This document shows positions 10,268 through 21,030 of a DNA stretch of 64,000 nucleotides, piece after piece. A model generated the notes under the pieces. The model did no database searches. It had not been told where the DNA came from and saw only the letters and a program-made list of their open reading frames with translations. The translations under genes were made by a program, and so were the position numbers. Origin of the DNA: Oryza sativa Japonica Group (Eukaryota > Streptophyta > Magnoliopsida > Poales > Poaceae); NCBI RefSeq assembly GCF_034140825.1, contig NC_089041.1, positions 26,425,501-26,489,500 of the forward strand, read 5' to 3'. Within the stretch, counting starts at the first letter, position 1. The number at the start of each line of letters is the position of its first letter.

Positions 10268-11837
10268 TCAAGGCTGATTAATTAATTTTTTTTCAATTTT
10301 TTTTTCCGTTTTGGGTTCGTTGCACGGTGCACGGCTCAGCTCGTGGCAGAAGATGAGAGAGCTAGTGGTGTGTGTTGCAAATTTTCCTCTTTTTTTTTCT
10401 TTTTCCTTCTGCGAGGCATGAGTTGGTGCTTTGTGCAACAATTAACGGACTAATCTGTCAATTAATTGATCATACAAACTTCTCTAATCTCAACTGTACT
10501 GTTAATTGCAAATTGTACATGGATGCATGGAGAATTGGAGATAGATGTTTCTAGCTTCTACTATCAGCTCTCTTGTGATGTTGACGGTGTGCCGGCCGGC
10601 CACACGAGTTCAAATAATCACAGTACATGACATTGATTAAATCAAGCGTGACGTTTTCCAATTAATTAAGATAATACTAGTAGCATTATTTGGGTCTCAT
10701 CGTGTCTGCCAAGCTGGACCCTACACTGCATCTTCCTTCTTCTCCCTGTCAACAGGGAGGAAGCTTCCTCTGTTGGTACGTGCAGGAAAATCTGCAGCAT
10801 GTTCAAGACTTGATGGGCTCTCGATGGAGTATTTGGCAAGCGCACAAGCACAACGGTCCAGGCAAACGCATGCTTCTTTTCGTTTGTTTTGTTCGTCTGT
10901 TTGAAAAATGAAGAAGAAAAAAAAAGGGTGAGACGAAGAATGAACGACGACTACTAATCGGCCGGTCTATGCATGCACCAAGAATATTTGTAGTACTGTC
11001 ATGTCATATTGGTAAGTACGGGCTTGGAAACTGACAGGAAATTGGGAATATCGACCGGCCGCCATGCAAGTGAGAAGTCGTAATGATGAATTGGTGATTG
11101 ATATTAGTATTAGTGTGGATTAACGTTGAGTAGTATGTTGTTAAGCGGCAGATTATTCAACGGGTTATCTTAGGTATCGAGGTCGGTTCTCTTTTATTAA
11201 GATTCCTTATTATATTTTATCTCGATTAGCGTTAACACGTTTTTGAATCTATTAGGGTGTTTCGTTCGAAAAACTTTTATATAAAAGTAACTTAAAATAT
11301 CAAATAAGTCAAAATTTTCAAGTTTATACCAATAATTAAATTTTGAGTAATTATACACTAATAGTTTCTTTCTTTTACACTTAATCCAACTTTACCTCGA
11401 AAGGGTGAGAGCGGAGTCTTTATACTGAATATATTCGCGGAATGGAAAGCAGAGGTAGAGAAGATAGAGCTGTCTTGACATGCCTTTCTTCTTCCGGGAA
11501 TCTGATCGTGGATGGATTTTCGATTACCCCTTAATTAACACGAGTGGTTGGGTGGATCACACGAGTCGACGACATGGGAGGCCCATATTATTTGGGCCGT
11601 TATTGCTTACATGCGGCCTGTGATTCTTGCGCGAAGACAAGACGGGATTGCGGCTTACGTGCGGTCCATACTAGTTGGGCTTGAACGTTAGTGCGGCTTC
11701 GTGAGGCCCAATAGTGTTGGGCCGGAACGGTACTCTGGCCTCTGGGCTCTGTGCGGGTTGGAACGGTAAGTGGGCTGACGCGCGGCGGCAGAAATTAGAA
11801 CGGATAATAAAAATTAAGTTTAGCTAATTTAGCAGAA
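10268..11837. other. Intergenic region between the EF-hand gene and tRNA-Ile
   Basis: AT-rich with short T-runs. I see no gene, and the short frames at 10372-10911 lack support. GC-richer tracts at 11570-11790 repeat gcggcttac/gcggtcc and gggcc motifs, but I cannot assign them. Confidence 0.5.
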
Positions 11838-11911
11838 GGCCTATTAGCTCAGCTGGTTAGAGCGTCGTGCTAATAACGCGAAGGTCGCAGGTTCGAGACC
11901 TGCATGGGCCA
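11838..11911 (+). tRNA. trnI-AAU: tRNA-Ile (anticodon AAT)
   Basis: 74 nt. The acceptor stem GGCCTAT pairs with ATGGGCC, followed by discriminator A. The D-arm has TAGCTCAGCTGGTTAGAGC (A box), the anticodon loop is CTAATAA with AAT, and the T-arm has GGTTCGAGACC (B box). There is no intron and CCA is not encoded, as normal for nuclear tRNA genes. A T-run follows at 11913-11921 and would end Pol III transcription. Confidence 0.97.
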
Positions 11912-11921
11912 CTTTTATTTT
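11912..11921 (+). terminator. Pol III T-run terminator of tRNA-Ile
   Basis: cttttatttt directly after the tRNA provides T4 runs for Pol III release. Confidence 0.7.
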
Positions 11922-11989
11922 TGTGGTTAGTGTACCTTTTTTTGCTAATATTGTTGTTTTTTTGCTAATATTTTTGTTGTTAATTTACT

Positions 11990-12297
11990 ATTTATTTTTG
12001 TTAGTTGTACTGACAGTTTTACACCATTTTTTCACTTTTTTGTTAATATTTTTGTTGTCATTTTACTATTTTACTATTTATTTTTGTGGTCTATTTACTA
12101 TTTTACTATTTATTTTTGTTAGTTCTACTGCCAGTTTGACGCTATTTATTTTTGTTAGTTGTACTGACAGTTTTACACCATTTTTGCACTTTTTTGTTAA
12201 TATTTTTGTTGTCATTTTACTATTTTACTATTTATTTTTGTGGTCTATTTACTATTTTACTATTTATTTTTGTTAGTTCTACTGCCAGTTTGACGCC
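11990..12297 (+). repeat. Tandem duplication, two ~154-bp units
   Basis: The AT-rich unit, starting near tttatttttgttagttgtac and ending ctgccagtttgacg, occurs at about 11990-12143 and 12144-12297 with almost no differences. Each unit also contains shorter internal repeats of ttactattttactatttatt. The long frame here (11923-12276) is a low-complexity artefact. Confidence 0.85.
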
Positions 12298-12729
12298 CTT
12301 TTGCACACACACAAATCCCCAACTGACAGTCTGGAGCCTTTTGCATACACCTAACGCCTCACCGAAGGACTGAGAAGATGAAGTTAACCTTCTCAATACA
12401 CTGTACTTATGCATTAACCTTCTCACAGAAGAAGTTACATAATAAATCTACCTTAGTAAAGTTCAACATGCAGAACAAGAAGCTACTCAGTATATGTAAT
12501 TTTTTTTCCCTTTTGCATCTGCAAGCTGGGAGCAGAGCACCTTCATTATCTGAAGCCTGAAGCATCCGTTATCCTATCCAATCCTAATCCTAACACACTC
12601 CCTCAAAATCTGAATAATACAACCCTCCTCTAGCTAAACAGCCTGGCCGCCGACGTCCCACCTACACTGACAGTGGGCCACACCTAAAAAATATCTGCGA
12701 CACAAATATCAGCAATTACCCCCACACAC

Positions 12730-12736
12730 TATATAA
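12730..12736 (+). promoter_or_regulatory. TATA box of the plastid RNP gene
   Basis: tatataa within cactatataaaccc, 99 bp before the ATG at 12829. Confidence 0.65.
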
Positions 12737-12828
12737 ACCCCCACCTCTTTCTCCACTCCTCCTCGAGCCCCAAAACCTTATCTTCCCAAAGCCTCATCTC
12801 CTCCTTCCTCCCACCACCTCGCCTCGCC

Positions 12829-14664
12829 ATGGCGGCCACCCTCTTCTCCACCTCGCTCACCCCCACCTTCCTCCCGGCCGTCCCCTGCCCCAAGCCCGCG
12901 CCGCCGGCCTCAGCCTGCTTCCCCTGCGCGCTGCCGCCGCGCGCCGCGCTAGCGGCGCCACCGGCGCCGCTGCGGAGGCGGCTTTCTCCCGTGGCCGTCG
13001 CGGTGTCGTCGGAGGTGGAGGAGGAGGAGGGTGGCGCGGAGTCCGAGGGGGAGTTCGCCGAGGACCTCAAGGTGTTTGTTGGTAACCTTCCGTTCAGCGT
13101 CGACAGCGCGCAGCTCGCGGGGCTCTTCGAGCAGGCCGGCTCCGTTGAGATGGTCGAGGTATAAATTACTCACACGGCCTCTTTTTCGAATAGATTCATA
13201 GTTTCATCTCGGTAAATTGGGCGACGCAATTTTGCTAGAGTGGACTAAACAGTCTATTTATACATGAGGAATCCACTAGATGAGGAATTACTGCAACGAA
13301 TTGGTTCAGTGTTCTCTAGGATTTATATTTGAGTTTTATATGTTAATGCTCAAATGTTTTTTTTAATTGGTTCAATAGTAGTTAAATTACGCAACAAATA
13401 GATGTTCTGAATTCAATTGTCCAGCCAAGCAAGGCAACTACAGAGTGTCATGCGTACAAGTGAGTGGGTTCTTCTCATGATAATAATACTAAAAAAAACT
13501 AGAATATTAGGGAAGGACCTAATATCAAATAATTAGGAGGGATGAGGCTTTAAACCCAGGTCGTCTAGCCCACCACCTTGTGAAGCTAGCCGGAAGACCC
13601 CTGGGCATTTCTCTCATGATAATAATACTAGGTTCTCGTTTTCTTTTTTTCTTTTTTTTTTTTGTGACAGGTTGTATATGACAGACAGACCGGAAGAAGC
13701 CGTGGCTTTGGATTCGTCACAATGTCTACAGCTGAAGAAGCTGGTGCTGCCGTCGAACAATTCAATGGATACGTGAGTATACTCCCATGTTATATTAATC
13801 TCTTTTGTGGTGCATTCTTATAAGTGGGTTAATTAGTTATAGCGGAAATTTGTGCATCTATGCGAAAAGTTTAGTTCTCTATCAACTGTGATGTTGTAGT
13901 ATTGATGGTTTATGAACATTGTGCACTTAAAATTAACTGTTTATGTAGCAAAAGGTTATACTTGAACCAGCATTACTAAAATCCTGAAACCTGATTCTCA
14001 GCATGACTGACTGCTTTTTCATGTCGTTTTGACATTTTGCTTAATGTCTTGAGACCAATCCATCAAAAATTGTTTCGTGTCCAAATCCCTGGCAATACAT
14101 TGAATGGTTGAATATTAGTGATTAATCATATTATATTTCAAAACAGACATTCCAAGGAAGACCTCTGAGGGTAAACTCAGGGCCGCCTCCGCCTCGGGAT
14201 GATTTCGCGCCAAGATCACCTAGGGGTGGTGGGAGCAACTTTGATTCATCCAACAAGCTCTATGTAGGGAACCTTGCTTGGGGTGTCGACAACTCGACAC
14301 TCGAGAACCTGTTCAGTGAGCAGGGAACCGTGCTCGATGCCAAGGTCATCTACGACAGGGAGAGCGGCAGGTCGAGGGGTTTTGGTTTTGTCACCTATGG
14401 CTCCGCTGAAGAAGTCAACAATGCCATATCAAATCTTGACGGCGTTGTAAGTACCAAACATATTCTTATTTTAACATGTCAAATTTCACCATTCCAATTC
14501 CCTCTCAAGCTAAGTTGCTCGAGGTGATTTGTATATATAATTGCTCATATGATTTCAGTAATTGTAAGTATGCTAATTGATTGTGTGCTTTTGTTCTTTA
14601 GGACCTGGACGGCAGGCAGATCCGAGTTACAGTTGCAGAATCAAAGCCAAGGCGCCAATTTTGA
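12829..14664 (+). CDS. Chloroplast ribonucleoprotein (cpRNP) with two RRMs
   Basis: Four exons: 12829-13158, 13671-13772, 14147-14446, 14602-14664, all GT-AG, giving 264 aa. Residues 1 to about 55 are Ala/Pro/Ser/Arg-rich and acid-poor, like a plastid transit peptide. Residues 62-79 are acidic. RRM1 (81-154) has RNP2 KVFVGNLPF and RNP1 [12 protein letters not shown]2 (181-257) has KLYVGNLAW and [11 protein letters not shown] Gly/Pro/Arg linker joins them. This architecture (transit peptide, acidic region, twin RRMs) is that of the 28-33 kDa cpRNPs, which stabilise plastid mRNAs and support C-to-U editing. Which paralog it is (cp28/29/31/33) cannot be settled here. Intron 1 carries a p-SINE. 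Confidence 0.93.
13492..13611 (-). mobile_element. p-SINE-type SINE in intron 1 of the cpRNP gene
   Basis: Read on the minus strand it starts near gcccaggggtcttccggcta, contains a ggtggtgggctagacgacct region with Pol III box-like motifs, and ends in a T-run. These are features of rice p-SINE1-type elements. A perfect 19-bp target duplication (tctcatgataataatacta) flanks it at 13473-13491 and 13612-13630. The length of about 120 bp fits the family. Confidence 0.88.
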
Positions 14665-15838
14665 GATTTTTTTTTTGGTTATGTTGATTTAGAGGTTGAT
14701 GATGTGCTTCCAAGATGTTAGTTTGTAGCTTCTACTATTGTACACCAATATGGCGAAAAGGAAAATTGATGCGGTTGATGAGAGACTGAAAGTCTGAAAT
14801 TGTACACGAGGGGAAGATTTTTCCCCAAAGATGCAATATGCACAGATCCTCTTGTTAGAAAGACCATCTTTATCTCTTCCAATCTTGTTTGATCCCCAAT
14901 TTGGTTTCATCTCAGCCGTTGGCATGTATACAATGTACATGTGCGGTGGTAGCATATATGGATTGATAGTTGGACCCCTCATAGATTATTGATTGCGTTG
15001 TCTCACCATCAACATTGTGCCGTTGTCTCGCCATCAACATTGTGCGGCCATGGATAAAGGATGTATGCAGCAAGCAAAAGAGGAAGAAGACCCCAAACCC
15101 AAAGCTTATCTACCCAATCGATCATTTTGCGTAATGCATGTGCTTCCTTTTCCCCTCCATTGATATCTGCCCTTTCAATTTCATGCTCACCTCGTCCAAC
15201 TAATGGACGATCGATGAGCTGTCTTGCATGTTAGAGTCGATCATCTATGGACTTTCATTAATTTCCCATGTTTATTTTTTTTTTTGGAATAATCCATGTT
15301 TATATGTTCATACTACTGCAGCACATAGCTTCAAAATAGTTCGAAAACTAGTTACTCTTTCCGTCCCAAACTTTATGGATACTGGTATGAAATTATTTTA
15401 ATTTTAACAAGTTTTTTAGAGGATTTTTTAAAAGAAGAGTACTGTATCTAGTTATGCTCATTTGATATCGTAAATATTAGTTTTAAAATAAATCTAGTCA
15501 AATTTAGGATATTTGACTTGGAACAAATATATTATCTCTTCTTATATTCTGAGACAGAGTACTAGTTAGCTTTGTCTCTAACAATTATTCCATTCTTTAA
15601 CAAAAGTTACACCTATTACTTTTATCATCAAGATCAATTAAAAATTAACTCATCTTGTATGTACAAAAATGAGGAAGTATATCCACGCATGCAACCAATG
15701 AGTATTAACATGTTACCTCGGGTTCTGATTAAAGTCTTGGATGTTTAGAGACTACAAATAAGAACAATTTATTTGGAAAAACTCAAATATAAAATAAGTT
15801 AACTCATATCGATGTAGATGGGAGTACTATATAAGAAC
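14665..15838. other. Intergenic region, cpRNP 3' side
   Basis: The cpRNP 3' UTR is followed by AT-rich DNA. A worn MITE-like pair, tctttccgtcccaaactt near 15357 and a ggatatttgacttgg segment near 15507, is too degraded to bound. I see no gene. Confidence 0.5.
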
Positions 15839-16080
15839 GGGGAGTGGATTTTCATCCTTCGAGAGGATATCCCCTCGTTATTTGCATGTGACTCAAATGG
15901 TTATGAAAAAATTTGAAAAAAAATTGAGAAGATGTATTAACATGTGATATATCACTCTACAAACATATAAGTTCAAATTTAACTTTTACATCTCGCAACG
16001 AAAAAACAAATTAAACTACAACTAGTTAACGTATATTCACAGGCGCCGCCGCCGATGGCGAGGGATGAAAATAGTTTCCC
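15839..16080. mobile_element. Small Mutator-type MITE in the GH18-like gene promoter
   Basis: Imperfect inverted ends (ggggagtggattttcatcc and ggatgaaaatagtttccc) are flanked by an exact 9-bp duplication, tataagaac, at 15830-15838 and 16081-16089. A 9-bp duplication is the mark of Mutator-like transposons. The element is 242 bp with no coding capacity. Confidence 0.75.
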
Positions 16081-16087
16081 TATAAGA
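16081..16087 (+). promoter_or_regulatory. Candidate TATA box of the GH18-like gene
   Basis: tataaga, 77 bp before the ATG at 16158. It is the right-hand copy of the adjacent MITE's 9-bp target duplication. A start site about 30 bp downstream would fall after the upstream ATG at 16101, which supports 16158 as the start codon. Confidence 0.55.
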
Positions 16088-16157
16088 ACGAGCTCGTCTC
16101 ATGATCGTTCACTCACCAGCGAGTACAAGCTACTCCTTCCTGCAAAGGAGATCATCA

Positions 16158-17108
16158 ATGGCGCTTACTTTTACGCGCCATAGCTTGGTCGTCATTGTGG
16201 GCGCGCTTCTTCTCCAGCTCTTCTTCCTCGCCGGCTTGGCCCCGGCGGCGGCGGCTGCGGGGCCGACGGGGCAGGTGACGGTGTTCTGGGGCCGGAACAA
16301 GGACGAGGGGTCTCTCCGGGAGGCGTGCGACACCGGCTTGTACACCATGGTCGTCATGTCCTTCCTCAACGTCTACGGCGCCCGCGGCGGCGAGTACCGC
16401 CTCGACCTCGCCGGACACCCGGTGGGCTGCATCGGCGGCGACGTCAAGCACTGCCAGCGCAAGGGCGTCCTCGTCTCCCTCGCCATCGGCGGCGGCGCCT
16501 ACTCGCTCCCGACCAACCAGTCGGCGCTCGATCTCTTCGAACACCTCTGGAACACCTACCTCGGCGGCGGCGGCGGCAAGGGCGCCGTGGCGGCGGCGCG
16601 GCCGTTCGGCGACGCCGTGCTCGACGGCGTCGACTTCTTCCTCGACCGCGCCACGCCGGCGGAGCGCTACGACGTGCTCGCCACGGAGCTCGCCAAGCGC
16701 GGCAAGCCGCCGCGCCGCGCGCTGCACCTGACGGCCACGACGCGGTGCGCGTTCCCGGACCGCGGCGCCGCGCGGGCGCTCGCCACGGGCGCCTTCGAGC
16801 GCGTCCACGTGCGGTTCTACGGCGGCGGCGGCGGCGGCGACGACAACTGCACCGTGTACTGGGAGGACGCGTGGGACAGGTGGACGGCGGCGTACCCGCG
16901 CAGCCGGATCTACTTCGGCCTGCCGGCGGCGCCGGCGGTGGCGGAGGAGGAGCAGGACGGCCGGAGCGGGTACGTCTACCCCAAGACGCTCTACTACCGC
17001 TACGTGCCGGAGTTGCAGAAGGCGGCCAACTACGGCGGCTTCATGATCTGGGATCGCTACAGCGACAAGCAGAGCGGGTACAGTGGCTACGTCAAGAACT
17101 GGGCTTGA
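16158..17108 (+). CDS. Class III chitinase-like GH18 protein, probably catalytically inactive (xylanase-inhibitor type)
   Basis: Single exon, 316 aa from 16158. An in-frame ATG at 16101 would add 19 residues but lies before the likely transcription start. Residues 1 to about 34 form a signal peptide, so the product is secreted to the apoplast. The mature protein begins with the class III GH18 strand QVTVFWGRN (39-47) and continues through LVSLAIGGG (105-113). The GH18 catalytic motif DxxDxDxE reads DGVDFFLD at 156-163: the third Asp is Phe and the catalytic Glu is Asp. A GFMIWDRY barrel strand lies near 294-301. Loss of these residues is typical of xylanase-inhibitor (XIP/RIXI-type) and other non-enzymatic relatives that bind microbial glycosidases. 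Inhibitor function is inference, and a carbohydrate-binding or storage role is possible. Confidence 0.9.
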   Translation: MALTFTRHSLVVIVGALLLQLFFLAGLAPAAAAAGPTGQVTVFWGRNKDEGSLREACDTGLYTMVVMSFLNVYGARGGEYRLDLAGHPVGCIGGDVKHCQRKGVLVSLAIGGGAYSLPTNQSALDLFEHLWNTYLGGGGGKGAVAAARPFGDAVLDGVDFFLDRATPAERYDVLATELAKRGKPPRRALHLTATTRCAFPDRGAARALATGAFERVHVRFYGGGGGGDDNCTVYWEDAWDRWTAAYPRSRIYFGLPAAPAVAEEEQDGRSGYVYPKTLYYRYVPELQKAANYGGFMIWDRYSDKQSGYSGYVKNWA

Positions 17109-17299
17109 GCCTGTACGTTCGTTGCATTGCGTTCACCTTAGCAAAATATTTCATTTCATCACTTTATGATGTACTAGTACTTCAATTTGATCTATGCAAC
17201 GCGTATATAGCAGATGTAAGTGAAAGAACAAGTCGATCGAGAGATCAATCTCCGTGCAAGAATACAACAGTTTGAAAAGGGATCCGACTTAGCTGTACT

Positions 17300-17363
17300 G
17301 CCTTTGAGCCACTGAACACATGAGACATGGTGCCTTTGAGCCACTGAACACATGAGACATGGT
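17300..17363 (+). repeat. Tandem duplication of 32 bp
   Basis: Two adjacent copies of a unit starting gcctttgagccactgaacac, at 17300-17331 and 17332-17363, without visible differences. Confidence 0.85.
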
Positions 17364-17429
17364 GATGTGGGATCTACTTGTCAGCTCATTCGATTTGCTT
17401 CCGAACAATTTCAGTTAAATAATAACAAA

Positions 17430-18065
17430 TCCTATCTTACTGTAAGATTATCTCCCACTAACTCTTTAAGCTTAACATGCAAAAATGCCACATCATCATC
17501 CACTAACAAGATGCCACATCATCATCCACTAATTAACAAGATGCCACATTATCATCCACTAACAATCATCACATTTAAACATCATGCAAACATGCTATAT
17601 CTTTATAATGCTATATCTTTACAGTTTTTATAATTTAAGAGCTTTTCAAATACAAACATGTTAAATTATCATCCAATATAATTTACATAATGTTTCAATG
17701 TATATCTTTATTATGTTTTATGATATCCTATATACTTATATAGTTCATCCTCACTTAGTTAGTGCTTAAATGATTAATCTATGGTCCAAATTATCTTTCT
17801 CCTTTTTCTTCTAATTAAGCCATATCACATCAATTGTTTTTAGCCTTTAGATGATTAATCTACGGTCCAAACTATCTCCCTCTTTTCTTCTTCCATAAAG
17901 TCATACCACCTTACTTTTTACGTTTGAATCACCATTCTATATACTATTTAAATTTAAATTATCATAAACCACATTAATTTACTTAATTATCTAGCTATCT
18001 TACACGTTAAATTTTTTATTGTTATCATACTAAATCCCCGCAGCAATGCGCAGGGTTTCACCTAG
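17430..18065 (+). mobile_element. Short non-autonomous Helitron (3' end clear, 5' end tentative)
   Basis: The 3' end at 18036-18065 has a small hairpin (cccgcagcaatgcgcaggg) about 10 bp before CTAG, followed by T, the standard Helitron terminus. The 5' end is placed at TCCTATCTTACTG after an A at 17429. Inside, a ~30-bp motif with atgccacatcatcatccact recurs three times at 17485-17565. No Rep/helicase frame is present. Confidence 0.55.
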
Positions 18066-18588
18066 TTCAATATATAATCATCTGGAGTCTAAGGGATAAC
18101 TTTTTTTAGAAAATAATTGAATTCATTTTGACATTTGTTTCTCCAAGCTATAACCAAATTGTCACAAAAGTTTGCAATTAAAAAATAGATTCGATGAAAA
18201 ATAAGAGAAGTAACTAAAATACCAGCCTAAAGATTGATGAAAAATCATCCATCCGTGGTTGGCATATGCATACTAGTTGTTATCCTCCTCAAACCATTAC
18301 AGCATGCATGGTCCGAAGGTCGAAGGTAGTGGAGAAACTGTAACCATCGAAGTAGCCTTGTTCTTCAGGATACATCGTCGCCAAATTTTAATTTTGTTTG
18401 AACTCAAAGCCACAAATATAATAGCGCCTGATTGTTCAACTGATCATATTTCGAACACATCAAAATTAATCACCTCTTATCTAATGGCAACAAACTTAAT
18501 TTATCTAGTTAGGGTCCTTTGCCCACCCAAATTTGAGTTACTGTGGTACGGATTATCATATTTTTCTGGAATTTAATCTCACGAGGTA
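18066..18588. other. Gene-free stretch downstream of RING gene 1
   Basis: AT-rich, with no repeat or gene I can support. The 99-codon frame at 18277-18576 has no domain. Confidence 0.5.
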
Positions 18589-19961
18589 TTACAGCCGTAC
18601 ACAAATTATCAGGACGACGAGGCCGACGGCTGCGACAACCAGCAGACCAATCAGCACGGCCTCCACGAATTGCTGAAAAAGAAACAATTAATGTTATCGC
18701 CTAATCATTCCAGCTTATGAAGCTTTAAACAACCAAATTTAAAAAAGAAAAAAAAAATCTGTTTGAACAGATTGCATAGTACTACTCCATTTGTTCTATA
18801 TTACAGGTCGTTTTCTTACAGATTGCATAGTAGTACTCAGACTTAAATATTTTAACACAAAACAGAGACATACATTAAAATATATTACATATTGGTTTTA
18901 ATGAACCTAATTTGGCATTGTAGCCGCGCTTTCCATCTCTATAAACTATTCTTTTGAAAACTCTGTATCCTGTCTCCACAACTCTATAGCCCTCATCTCG
19001 TGAGAGATGGATTTTAGTCCACGTAGATTGGATTGAAAGATCGCACTTTTGCTCTTCTCCTATCGGACTAGTCACTTCCCACTCTCCTCAAGTGAACAGT
19101 TTAGCCACTATCCTCCCGTATACTCTGCTTTTTCATTGCTTATGAACAGGAACTTGTTGGTGCATGGATTTCACGTTTCAACAGCACTTTGGTTTGTGCA
19201 TGGTTGTGAAAAGAAGGCTTTATATACACTTATATCATTATATGAACTTCATTGACGAAAGAAAGAGTTCAATGTGATTTATAATATAAAACGGATGTAA
19301 TACTATTTATTTAATCTGAAAAAAAAAGAGAGAGAAAAATTTGTATGAACACCGAGAGTCTTACCGGGACATGCTGTTCATGTTCGTCGGGAGGATCACG
19401 GCGAGATATTCGATGCTGCTCGTTGCCTACACTCGTACTGCGAGCTTGCGGCGGACGATGGTCATCATCGCTCTCCTTCCCACACGACGGCGGCCGCGCC
19501 GCCGCCGTCGCCGCCGCGTACTGCCGCTCGTCGTCGAAGAAGGCCCTCATGCCGGCGTGGTACCACCAGTGCTCGCCGACGCGTCCCTCGACCTGCGAGT
19601 ACCCGCCACCACCGGTCTGCGACCTCGGCAGCCTGGAGGAGACGGCGCGCCAGCCTCCGCCGCCGCCGCCGGCGGCGGCGGCGATGGCGTCGACGTGCTT
19701 GGTGACGACGACGACGCGGCACGGCGCCCGGCAGATGCAGCAGCGGCGGTTGTTCTGGAAGACGCGGATGCGGAGGGAGCATCCGGCGCAGACGTCGCCG
19801 TGGCCGCACGGCCCGATCGCCGCCCACTCCAGAGGCTCCGTGCACACCGCGCAGCTGCTGCTGCTGCGGCGGCGGCTGTCGCCGTCTCCGGCGGCGCCGA
19901 TGTCGATGACGACGTGGCTGTGATCGCCGGCGGCGGCGCTGTTGCCGTCGAGCTGCGCCAT
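18589..19961 (-). CDS. Hel2/ZNF598-like RING protein with C-terminal membrane helix, copy 1
   Basis: Two exons on the minus strand: 19961-19365 (donor CCG/gtaaga) and 18672-18589 (acceptor ttcag), 226 aa. The RING is at about residues 37-81: CAVC, then PCGHGDVCAGC, then CCIC. This wording and spacing resemble the N-terminal RING of Hel2/ZNF598, the E3 ligase that marks collided ribosomes. Downstream, a GRVGEHWWYHAGMRAFFDD segment (about 127-145) matches the YWYHEDTQAFFDD region that follows the RING in those ligases. The C2H2 fingers and long C-terminus are absent. Exon 2 encodes QFVEAVLIGLLVVAAVGL and more, a single helix ending at the C-terminus, suggesting a tail-anchored protein facing the cytosol. 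E3 activity and membrane location are inferred. Two paralogs follow in tandem. Confidence 0.85.
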
Positions 19962-20171
19962 AGCGATGAAATCTACAAGTACAAATTAATCTAGGTGGCC
20001 CGTCTGGAGTTAATAAAATATTCAATCTGTGGAGCACGGCTTAATCGATCGTACGAGGAAACCGTTATTCGGACGGAATTGGTCTTTGTTGCCGTAATTC
20101 GTCCTTTTGCAGGTCACACCGATTTTTCTGGGCCGAAAACGGCTTTGTGCAATGTGCACAATACTACTAAT

Positions 20172-20396
20172 AAAGAAGTCGTTTAGGACAACGTCTAAGT
20201 CAAACCTTGGGAATATAAATCATTAATAACTCTCAAGTTATTGAGTTTGACAATATAAAAATTATATAAATAGATTTATCTTGAAAAATACTTTCATAAA
20301 AGTATACATATACACTTTTCAATAAATATTTTTGTAGAAACAATAAGTTAAAGTTATGTTTTGGTGACCGTATCGCTGTCCTAAACGACTTCCTTT
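20172..20396. mobile_element. MITE with AAGTCGTTTAGGACA ends
   Basis: Inverted ends aaagaagtcgtttaggaca (left) and tgtcctaaacgacttccttt (right) are near-identical over about 19 bp. The interior is AT-rich. Superfamily is undetermined. Confidence 0.7.
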
Positions 20397-20934
20397 ATAA
20401 TTATGGAGAGAGTATATAAAACCAGCAGCCCGGCCTTCGAACCAATCAAAATAACATGTTTAGCAAGACTTCAGCTTTATTTCTCTTACAACTAAAAACA
20501 TGTCTTATGTTTCAGCTCTATCTAAAAGACAGCGGAGTGGGGTTTTAGATTATCCTTCAGCTTGCTCCACAACTCTATATTTTGCTCTTCGTTTTCGGCT
20601 TAGCTCTCCACAACTCTATACTTTGATCCTAGTCTTTTGTACATCTAAAAAGGGCGTGGAGCGGACAATGACAGATCTAGAAAATTTTATGAACCTACAC
20701 TACTACAAAATATCAAAAACCAAGATTTGGCGTCAAGACATCTCGTCGATTACTCTTGGGCGAGGGTAGAATTCGACATAAACAAATCTTGGTTTTTGGA
20801 AGAACAAAACAGTTAATGGCACACTTCAAATTAATTATATGAATTTGTTATCTAACATTTGACAGAAAGTTTAGGAGAAAAATCGTCAAATTTTCGACCA
20901 TCAGATAAGCTTTGAGATGTGTGCATGCGAGTGG

Positions 20935-21030
20935 GAAAAAAAATCTTCTGGTGGTGGAAATAAAACCGACGCCATGGGGCTGCATGCCCTTGCGCCTTTA
21001 CACCATTGAGCTACAATATTTTTTTTTTGT
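20935..21030 (-). mobile_element. tRNA-derived retroposon (SINE-like) fragment
   Basis: On the minus strand, tagctcaatggtgtaaaggc resembles a tRNA A box and ggttttatttcc a worn B box. An A-run precedes it and a T-run follows. It could be a SINE or a decayed tRNA pseudogene. Confidence 0.4.

Noticed and set aside
11923-12373. Long hydrophobic open frames (117 and 73 codons) after the tRNA
   Set aside because: Phe/Leu/Ile-rich translation of AT-rich tandem repeats; no start context, no splice structure, no domain.
16155-17275. 217- and 316-codon frames overlapping the GH18-like gene
   Set aside because: Antisense and frame-shifted shadows of a GC-rich exon; the GH18 frame alone carries a signal peptide and family motifs.
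17485-17565. Regular ~30-bp repeats resembling a CRISPR-like array
   Set aside because: Only three imperfect units without distinct spacers, in a plant Helitron; a simple tandem repeat.
19341-19994. Long Arg/Ala-rich frames on the strand opposite the RING genes (also near 21583-22194 and 25748-26472)
   Set aside because: GC-rich antisense shadows of the RING exons, highly biased composition, no independent signals.
20698-20800. CACTACTACAAAA followed by an inverted caagatttg pair, suggesting a CACTA element
   Set aside because: No matching opposite terminus or 3-bp duplication found; could be chance.
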